Shown in pieces: positions 6,663-11,475 of a stretch of DNA of 11,475 bases. Under the pieces are notes generated by a model, which was not told the DNA's origin, searched no databases, and was given only the letters and a program-made list of their open reading frames with translations. Position numbers and translations under genes: made by a program. The stretch is from Steroidobacteraceae bacterium (GTDB lineage: Bacteria; Pseudomonadota; Gammaproteobacteria; Steroidobacterales; Steroidobacteraceae), in NCBI GenBank assembly GCA_025927665.1, contig JAICKZ010000081.1, forward strand, positions 1-11,475, in the 5' to 3' direction. Numbering within the stretch: the stretch's first letter is position 1; every line of letters starts with the position of its first letter.

Positions 6663-7049
6663 ATGTCGCAAAGTGCTGCTGATATGCAAATGGACGTTAC
6701 CAGTTTGTATCGTGAAGAAACCTACACCGATCGCAAGTTGGGAGTGATCCGTCGCATGACGCCTGTTACCGCCACCGGTGAAGTGGATACATCGCGTCCA
6801 GTTTTGTATTTAGGACAGGCCGAAATCATGAGCAGTATGGGCCCGGTGCCGATCAATTTTGAAATTCCAGCTGCGTCATTAGCGGAAGCGGTTAGCGGAT
6901 TCGCCGCCGCTGCTCAGCAGGGGATTGAACACACGATGCAACAGATAAATGAAATGCGCAGACAACAAGCTTCACAATTGGTGGTGGCGCCGGGTATGTC
7001 AGGATTGAAAGAAGGGCCACGTGGCGGCGGCAAGATTCAAATACCGTAA
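6663..7049 (+). CDS. Conserved-looking hypothetical protein with Gly-rich C-terminus
   Basis: A 128-residue protein whose function I cannot name; the pattern resembles small cytoplasmic proteins of unknown function seen in other Gammaproteobacteria. Seen in order: an N-terminal motif SLYREETYTDRKLGVIRRMTPV (residues about 14-35), a strand-rich part with PVLYLGQAEIMSSMGPVPINFEIP (46-69), a helix with ASLAEAVSGFAAAAQQGIEHTMQQINEMRRQQ (71-102), then VVAPGM and a Gly-rich tail ending GPRGGGKIQIP. It has no signal peptide and no membrane segment. The regular pattern and strong ribosome binding site argue for a real gene. The ATG at 6663 was chosen over frame-open sequence upstream because GAGG precedes it. 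It diverges from the three-cysteine protein gene across about 145 bp with two inverted repeats, so the two may be controlled together. No enzymatic motif is visible. Confidence 0.8.
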   Translation: MSQSAADMQMDVTSLYREETYTDRKLGVIRRMTPVTATGEVDTSRPVLYLGQAEIMSSMGPVPINFEIPAASLAEAVSGFAAAAQQGIEHTMQQINEMRRQQASQLVVAPGMSGLKEGPRGGGKIQIP

Positions 7050-7145
7050 CCAGCTTGACATGAATTGATGCGATTGACAGCGCGAAGGTTTTGTATTGAC
7101 GCTAAAGCATGAGAGATGATGAATTCTGGTTGGCTTGCGCCACGA

Positions 7146-7625
7146 TTACTTCTTGATGCCGAGATCAACAACACCCTGTTCACTGAAGGGAATGGTTCGC
7201 ATCAAGCCCTTGCTCAAGTGAACTTTGCCGACATAATTGTATTGAACTTTGTTGCCATCACGATCATTCAGTTTGCCAAGTAGCCGCATCAAGCTGCTGG
7301 TAAAATGCGTGTTGATGACCGTATCGAAATCAGATTCGCCCAGCGCCGGTATGACAAATGGCTGTTCAGTATTACCGTCTGCAAAACTGTCGCCTTGCAA
7401 GAAAAGTTCATACTCAATATTTTTTACGGACAATGCCAAGGTATTGGGATTGTTGATATGAATATGAACGCGAAAGCGTTGACTAAATACATCCGCCGAA
7501 ACCATGTCAACGCTCACGATGGAAATCTTTGGCGGTTGTAAGTGTGAACTTACGGCGCATCCTGATAGTGTCAGCAACTCAATTAATACCAAAGCAGTTA
7601 ATGAAATAACCAGGCGCAACTTCAT
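7146..7625 (-). CDS. LEA type 2 family (WHy domain) lipoprotein
   Basis: A 159-residue predicted lipoprotein. The N-terminus is a lipoprotein signal: MKLR, a hydrophobic core (residues 5-20, with an unusual E16 inside it), and the lipobox L20-S-G-C23, after which the mature protein starts at C23. The mature part is a single beta-sandwich of the LEA type 2 / WHy type: VSVDMVSADVFSQRFRVHIHINNPN (about 38-61), NPN being the usual landmark of the family, then KNIEYELFLQGDSFADG and IPALGESDFDTVIN. The bacterial proteins sit in the periplasm, anchored to a membrane by the lipid; the role is unknown, with links to desiccation or stress suggested for relatives. D24/S24 sorting rules would predict the outer membrane, since residue 24 is Ala. 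The ATG at 7625 has GGGGA 8 nt upstream and puts the signal at the N-terminus. It diverges from the M48 protease gene. Confidence 0.85.
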   Translation of the reverse strand: MKLRLVISLTALVLIELLTLSGCAVSSHLQPPKISIVSVDMVSADVFSQRFRVHIHINNPNTLALSVKNIEYELFLQGDSFADGNTEQPFVIPALGESDFDTVINTHFTSSLMRLLGKLNDRDGNKVQYNYVGKVHLSKGLMRTIPFSEQGVVDLGIKK

Positions 7626-7709
7626 TTGGTGAATCCCCGTTTGTTGTTGCGAGCCATGGTAGCAGTAGCCCATTGAATATGCCATGTGGACGCTGGCCGC
7701 TTAACTTAC

Positions 7710-7729
7710 TTGGTAATAAGTATTGCCAA
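7710..7729. promoter_or_regulatory. 20-bp dyad between lipoprotein and protease genes
   Basis: TTGGTAATAAGTATTGCCAA is an imperfect palindrome: eight of ten base pairs are Watson-Crick and one is G-T. It lies in the 188-bp divergent gap, 84 bp from each of the two start codons. The shape fits an operator for a dimeric regulator shared by both genes, but no regulator gene is nearby and the binding factor is unknown. Confidence 0.4.
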
Positions 7730-7756
7730 AGCTAAACAGTTTTTCATTCAAGATAG

Positions 7757-7784
7757 TTGTGTGTAAGCGTATTGGGCATACAAT
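7757..7784 (+). promoter_or_regulatory. Possible sigma70 promoter of the M48 protease gene
   Basis: TTGTGT (7757-7762, three of six consensus) and TACAAT (7779-7784, five of six) are separated by 16 bp. The transcript would start near 7791, about 23 nt before the ATG. The ATG itself lacks a clear Shine-Dalgarno box. Confidence 0.4.
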
Positions 7785-7813
7785 CTGATCACCCATAACG
7801 ACACAAAAATTTT

Positions 7814-9154
7814 ATGCGTATATACGGCGTTCTGTTGATAATAATGTTGTTAAGTCCTAACTTGCATGCGGAATCGCAACAAGATTCTGTATCTGGGACA
7901 AGTACGCAAACGGCCAATGCCGCGGCGGTCAATCCACAATTTCACATTACAGAAGTGGACGAAGCATGGCGCAAAAATTTACCTCGCGATGCAGGTGCCG
8001 CAACGCAGGCCTATTTGGATCGCTTGCCAGCAGATGTCATTGCGCGATCTAACGCTTATTTTGAAGGTGATTACTGGTTACAGTTATGGAATTTTTTATT
8101 GGGCCTGTTGATATCAATTATCTTATTGAGCGGCAAACGTTCCGCACGTGTACGCGACTGGGCGCAACGTGTTGGTCGCAAGGCATTTTTTCGTGACGCT
8201 ATTTTTGGCGCCTTTTACGCCATCAGCAGTTGGGTTATTGCCTTGCCTTTGTTGGTGTATCAAGGTTATTTCCGTGAACATGCTTATGGTATGGCGACGC
8301 AAACCTTGGCTGCTTGGTTTAATGAGCAAGTAATCGGCTTGATCATCAGCATTTTAGTGATGGCCATCGCGGCGGGTGTGCTCTATGCAGTCATCCGTCG
8401 CGCTGGTACACGTTGGTGGTTATGGGGCACCGGGGCTGCTGTCGTATTTATACTGTTGGAGTTTTTGGTTTCACCTATCTGGATCGATCCATTATTTAAC
8501 ACTTACAAACCACTGAGTGACGGGCCCGTAAAAGCGGCGGTGCTTAGTATGGCCAAGGCTGATGGTGTGCCCGTGAATAATGTGTATTGGTACGATGCTT
8601 CGCGTCAGACCACCAAAGTCAGTGCCAATGTCTCTGGCATTTTTGGCTCCGCTGCCGTTCGTCTTAACGACAATTTACTGAATCATGCGTCATTGCCGGA
8701 GATTCGCGCGGTAATGGGACATGAATTGGGGCATTACGTGATGCACCATGTCTACGTTAGCATTCTGGAATTTGGGTTGCTCGTCATGGTCGGGTTTATG
8801 TTTGCCCAATGGGCCATGGAGAAATCATTAAAACGATTATCAGCGCGTTTTGATTTACAAGGTGTCAGTGATGTTGCCACCCTGCCATTACTTGCCGCCA
8901 TTTTTTCTATCTTCATGTTTTTTTCCACGCCGATTGCCAACACGCTAATACGCATACAGGAAATTGAAGCAGATCGTTTTGGATTTAATCTGGCACGCGA
9001 GCCACATGGCGCTGCAGAGGCGTATTTAAAACTGACCGAGTATCGCAAGCCTGATCCAGGACCGATTGAAGAGTTTGTTTTTTTCGATCATCCAAGCACG
9101 CGCTTTCGTATTCATGCCGCCATGCAATGGCGCGAGGCGATGGGTACACCGTGA
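7814..9154 (+). CDS. M48 family (Ste24/CAAX protease-like) membrane zinc metallopeptidase
   Basis: A 446-residue membrane protease related to Ste24. It begins with a likely cleavable signal peptide (about 1-19, ending LHA), then a polar segment (20-85) and the M48 N-terminal domain from AYFEGDYWLQLWNFL (81-95) with membrane segments at about 92-106, 130-149, 172-195, 203-220, 315-333 and 355-375. The zinc site is complete: H303-E-L-G-H307 with catalytic E304, and third ligand E383 in EIEADRFG. PLFNTYKPLSDG (226-237), TTKVSANVSGIFGS (266-279) and FFDHPSTRFRIHA (423-435) match Ste24-type enzymes. Bacteria lack CAAX prenylation, so a role in membrane or envelope protein quality control is inferred. 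The start gives the signal peptide directly. It shares a divergent control region with the LEA type 2 lipoprotein gene. There is no sign of damage. Confidence 0.93.
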   Translation: MRIYGVLLIIMLLSPNLHAESQQDSVSGTSTQTANAAAVNPQFHITEVDEAWRKNLPRDAGAATQAYLDRLPADVIARSNAYFEGDYWLQLWNFLLGLLISIILLSGKRSARVRDWAQRVGRKAFFRDAIFGAFYAISSWVIALPLLVYQGYFREHAYGMATQTLAAWFNEQVIGLIISILVMAIAAGVLYAVIRRAGTRWWLWGTGAAVVFILLEFLVSPIWIDPLFNTYKPLSDGPVKAAVLSMAKADGVPVNNVYWYDASRQTTKVSANVSGIFGSAAVRLNDNLLNHASLPEIRAVMGHELGHYVMHHVYVSILEFGLLVMVGFMFAQWAMEKSLKRLSARFDLQGVSDVATLPLLAAIFSIFMFFSTPIANTLIRIQEIEADRFGFNLAREPHGAAEAYLKLTEYRKPDPGPIEEFVFFDHPSTRFRIHAAMQWREAMGTP

Positions 9155-9205
9155 CAAATAAGTTCTAGGTTAATAACTATTGCGGCTTGCAGGCATTAGT
9201 CACAG

Positions 9206-9224
9206 CCAGTACGCTTGTACTTGG
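9206..9224. other. Small hairpin upstream of yadG
   Basis: CCAGTAC (9206-9212) can pair with GTACTTGG (9217-9224) around a GCTT loop, with one bulged T. No T-run follows, so it is unlikely to end the M48 transcript. It lies 28 bp before the yadG ATG in the 98-bp gap and may be chance. Confidence 0.2.
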
Positions 9225-9252
9225 TGTTCATCATTATTTCGCGGACTTCATA

Positions 9253-10188
9253 ATGAAAGCTCTTTCGCTTAAAGGCCTGACCAAAACATATAAGAATGGA
9301 GTGCAGGCATTAAAAGGTATTGATTTAGATGTGGAAGAGGGTGATTTCTTTGCATTGCTTGGTCCCAATGGAGCAGGCAAGACCACCGCGATTGGCATTG
9401 TCATGTCGCTGGTCAACAAGAGCGGAGGTAAGGTACATGTGTTTGATCATGACATTGACACCGAACTTGCTGCGGCCAAAGCTTGCATCGGTCTGGTGCC
9501 GCAAGAAGTAAATTTCAACATGTTCGAAACTGTCAGCACCATTCTGCTGAATCAAGCGGGTTTTTACGGTATGCCGCGACATGTGGCGCATGATCGATTG
9601 GAAAAATATTTGCACAAATTGCAATTATGGGAAAAACGCAATGCGGTTGCGCGCGGTTTGTCCGGTGGTATGAAAAGGCGATTAATGATCGTACGCGCGC
9701 TATTGCATGAACCACGTTTGTTGATTCTCGATGAACCTACTGCCGGTGTGGATATTGAAGTGCGCCGCTCAATGTGGGAGTTCATTCGCGAAGTGAATGC
9801 TGCCGGTACCACTATTATTCTCACTACTCATTACCTTGAAGAAGCCGAAACGTTGTGCCGCAACGTCGCCATCATCAATCAAGGTCGAATCATCGAGAAT
9901 GAGCGCATGGGTACTTTGTTGCGCAAACTCAATGTTGAAACTTTCATCTTGAATCTGCGTAATCCAATCGTTACCGCGCCGGTCATGATTGATCACAAGA
10001 TAACGTTGGCGGATGATCATACGTTGGAAGTGGAAATCTCACGTGAACAAAGCATTAACAATGTATTCGCCCACTTGACTGCTAACGGTGTCGAGGTGAT
10101 GTCGATGCGTAACAAGGCCAACCGACTGGAAGAACTATTCCTTGACATGGTCGAACGTGGCAACAATACCAACAAGCAGGCAGTTTGA
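9253..10188 (+). CDS. yadG: ABC transporter ATP-binding protein YadG
   Basis: The 311-residue ATPase of an ABC-2 type exporter; E. coli YadG has 308 residues and matches over the full length as I recall it. ATP-site motifs are intact: Walker A G37-PNGAGK43-TT, Q-loop Q84 in LVPQEVNFN, signature LSGGM (136-140) followed by KRRLMI, Walker B LLILDEP (156-162), D-loop AGVD (164-167), and the switch histidine H193 in TTHYLEEAE. The C-terminal ~90 residues, ending in MRNKANRLEELF, are specific to the YadG-type group. It acts at the inner face of the cytoplasmic membrane with YadH. The transported substrate is unknown. The ATG at 9253 has GCGGA 7 nt upstream and a family-typical N-terminus; sequence back to the TTG at 9187 is not supported. 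Only 3 nt separate it from yadH, so they form an operon. Confidence 0.95.
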   Translation: MKALSLKGLTKTYKNGVQALKGIDLDVEEGDFFALLGPNGAGKTTAIGIVMSLVNKSGGKVHVFDHDIDTELAAAKACIGLVPQEVNFNMFETVSTILLNQAGFYGMPRHVAHDRLEKYLHKLQLWEKRNAVARGLSGGMKRRLMIVRALLHEPRLLILDEPTAGVDIEVRRSMWEFIREVNAAGTTIILTTHYLEEAETLCRNVAIINQGRIIENERMGTLLRKLNVETFILNLRNPIVTAPVMIDHKITLADDHTLEVEISREQSINNVFAHLTANGVEVMSMRNKANRLEELFLDMVERGNNTNKQAV

Positions 10189-10191
10189 ATT

Positions 10192-10983
10192 ATGAGCACG
10201 ACAAAAATATCACGCTTGGCTCCAAACTTGGTTGGCTTCCAAACCATTATCCGCCGTGAATACAATCGCATCATGCGTATCTGGGGTCAGACGTTGGTGC
10301 CACCGGCGATCACCGCAACATTGTATTTTGTCATCTTCGGCAATCTAATCGGTCGTCGTGTTGGCGATATGAGCGGTTACACCTACATGCAGTACATCGC
10401 GCCCGGTTTGATCATGATGACGGTGATCACCAATAGTTATGGCAATGTGGTCTCATCTTTCTTTGGCGCCAAGTTCGGCAAGCATATTGAAGAATTGTTG
10501 GTCTCGCCCATGCCCAATTATCTTATTGTCATGGGTTACATGATGGGCGGCATTTTGCGTGGTTTACTGGTGGGTGCCGTGGTATCGGCCATTGCACTGG
10601 CCTTTACTCACTTGCATGTGGTGCATCCGTTCATTGTAATTTCTGCTGTCTTGTTGTCATCGATTGTGTTTGCGTTGGCAGGCATGGTCAATGCCATTTT
10701 CGCCAAGAACTTCGATCAAATTTCTTTTATTCCAACCTTTATCCTGACGCCACTGACTTATCTTGGTGGTGTGTTCTATACCATCACATTATTGCCAGAG
10801 TTTGCACAACGCTTGTCACATGCCAACCCTATTCTTTACATGGTCAGTGCATTTCGATTCGGTTTTCTGGGCGTCTCCGACGTTGATGTGAAGTTATCAT
10901 TTATCATTATGATAACGGCAGTGGTCGCACTATTTAGCAGCTGCATTTGGTTGCTATACAAAGGCGTGGGACTTAGAGAGTAA
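10192..10983 (+). CDS. yadH: ABC-2 type transporter permease YadH
   Basis: The 263-residue membrane partner of YadG, close to E. coli YadH (256 residues). ABC-2 permeases have about six membrane segments; here they fall near residues 35-52, 68-85, 110-138, 145-170, 178-200 and 236-256. Strong landmarks are REYNRIMRIWGQTLVPPAIT (22-41), LYFVIFGNLIGRRVGDM (44-60), YIAPGLIMMTVITNSYGNV, SSFFGAKFGKHIEELLVSPMP (88-108), and FILTPLTYLGGVFY (183-196) followed by LSHANPILYM. Translation probably follows yadG by coupling: the ATG is 3 nt past the yadG stop, with an AGCAGG in the yadG end as ribosome binding site. Export is inferred from the family; the substrate is unknown. The gene ends 6 bp before the stop codon of the convergent CAZyme gene, leaving no room for a separate terminator. 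Confidence 0.95.
   Translation: MSTTKISRLAPNLVGFQTIIRREYNRIMRIWGQTLVPPAITATLYFVIFGNLIGRRVGDMSGYTYMQYIAPGLIMMTVITNSYGNVVSSFFGAKFGKHIEELLVSPMPNYLIVMGYMMGGILRGLLVGAVVSAIALAFTHLHVVHPFIVISAVLLSSIVFALAGMVNAIFAKNFDQISFIPTFILTPLTYLGGVFYTITLLPEFAQRLSHANPILYMVSAFRFGFLGVSDVDVKLSFIIMITAVVALFSSCIWLLYKGVGLRE
10893..10916. repeat. Nested inverted and direct repeats in the 3' end of yadH
   Basis: GTTATCAT (10893-10900) and ATGATAAC (10909-10916) are perfect inverted copies around 8 nt. Inside, TTATCATTATGATAA (10901-10915) is a second palindrome, and TTATCATT occurs twice in tandem (10894-10901 and 10901-10908). The segment encodes part of the last membrane helix (LSFIIMIT), whose Ile/Met codons may explain some of it. 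Two alternative hairpins are possible in the RNA. Confidence 0.45.
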
Positions 10984-10989
10984 GTGCAT

Positions 10990-11475
10990 TTAGCGAAAAC
11001 TTATCCAGTCCACTTCAACCGTATCCATTCCGGTTTGCGTAACGACAAGGTCGTGCACACCTTTTGGAATCTGCTTTGTCGCAGTACTTGTAATCTTCCA
11101 ATCGGTTGCGTGATCAACTTTCACACGACCCAATAATGGCCCTGTTGATTTGTCGAGATGTACTTCAAGCGTGCCTCCATGTTTATGTGAGCCAAATGCC
11201 TTCGCACGCATCTTGATTGATTTTTGCTTGTCTTGTCCAAAATCGACTTTATTGAATTGCACCCAGGAGTGGGCTGCACTGAAAGTTGTTTTCCATCCTG
11301 CATTTGGATTGTTTTCGTCCAGGAATGAAACGGCCACACCTTCTGGACTCTTTGCACTGTAACGATCAAGCTGAATCTCACTGTTTGCAGCCACAAATCC
11401 TACACCTCGCAGTGTTGGTATTACCTTCTGAATTGTGCCATCGGCGTTGAAGAATAATTCGTCCGCCCTTATCGC
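10990..11475 (-). CDS. Glycoside hydrolase, probable GH43 with C-terminal CBM6 (5' end outside window)
   Basis: The last ~161 residues of a larger protein; the frame is open to the right edge, so the GTG at 11394 is not the real start. The first part (ADELFFNADGTIQKVIPTLR) resembles the end of GH43 catalytic domains, where a strand with FNxDGTI and VIPTxxGV is common. It is followed by RYS (about residue 37) and a ~125-residue beta-sandwich with WKTTFSAAHSWVQFNKVDFG, SHKHGGTLEVHLDKSTGPLLG and a closing TVEVDWISFR, the layout of a family 6 carbohydrate-binding module. Such proteins are usually secreted and cut arabinose- or xylose-containing polysaccharides. Enzyme class cannot be settled because the catalytic residues lie outside the window; GH2 or another CBM6-bearing enzyme remains possible. 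The CBM6 call is firmer than GH43. It converges on yadH with a 6-bp gap. Confidence 0.7.
   Translation of the reverse strand, partial: AIRADELFFNADGTIQKVIPTLRGVGFVAANSEIQLDRYSAKSPEGVAVSFLDENNPNAGWKTTFSAAHSWVQFNKVDFGQDKQKSIKMRAKAFGSHKHGGTLEVHLDKSTGPLLGRVKVDHATDWKITSTATKQIPKGVHDLVVTQTGMDTVEVDWISFR

Noticed and set aside
7050..7145. A terminator between the convergent 128-residue protein and lipoprotein genes
   Set aside because: AACCAG (7048-7053) and a distant CTGGTT could pair, but the separation is about 70 nt and there is no T-run; I see no credible hairpin terminator.
9187..9252. TTG-initiated extension of YadG
   Set aside because: YadG-type proteins start just before the Walker A domain as from the ATG at 9253, which also has a GCGGA box.
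11150..11396. Other-frame ORFs over the CAZyme end
   Set aside because: The minus-strand frame ending at 10990 has clear CBM6-like sequence and runs off the window edge; the others are incompatible with it and featureless.

Overview
The window reads as ordinary chromosome from a gammaproteobacterium of moderate GC content. Almost every gene has a clear relative in Gammaproteobacteria: the HrpB C-terminal domain, DUF4404, AMP-forming Acs, RNase D, Mpl and the YadG/YadH exporter pair. Mpl and a YadGH pair this close to the enterobacterial ones argue for this class. The gene order is not that of enteric bacteria, and the two small hypothetical proteins, the LEA type 2 lipoprotein and the signal-peptide form of the Ste24-like protease resemble families I associate from memory with Xanthomonadales, Nevskiales or related environmental lineages. 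I cannot place it more finely. I see no rRNA, tRNA, CRISPR array, phage gene, transposase or integrase.

Layout, left to right. The 3' part of hrpB (+) enters from the left edge. It is followed by a small DUF4404 gene (GTG start), a HIT-family hydrolase gene and acs (all +). rnd lies on the minus strand and converges on acs. mpl (+) diverges from rnd across a region of only 56-77 bp that contains back-to-back -10-like hexamers. mpl overlaps tail-to-tail by 22 bp with a minus-strand gene for a 100-residue protein with three clustered cysteines. That gene diverges from a 128-residue Gly-tailed protein (+) across about 145 bp carrying two inverted repeats. Next is a LEA type 2 lipoprotein (-) diverging from a membrane M48 (Ste24-type) protease (+), with a 20-bp dyad between them. 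yadG and yadH (+) form a two-gene operon with a 3-nt gap. The right edge holds the C-terminal end of a large minus-strand CAZyme (probable GH43 plus CBM6), which stops 6 bp from the end of yadH.

Functionally the genes are mostly independent housekeeping or envelope genes: acetate activation (acs), RNA maturation (rnd), peptidoglycan recycling (mpl), membrane protein quality control (M48) and ABC export (yadGH). The GH43-CBM6 end is the only accessory-looking item and suggests polysaccharide use. No stretch longer than 300 bp lacks a gene; the largest gaps (1390-1575 and 7626-7813) are under 200 bp.

I did not find a convincing undescribed multi-gene system. The points worth a second look are the two conserved-looking hypothetical proteins with their divergent control region, the possible leaderless rnd transcript from a symmetric promoter, the dyad between the lipoprotein and protease genes, and the repeat structure in the 3' end of yadH.
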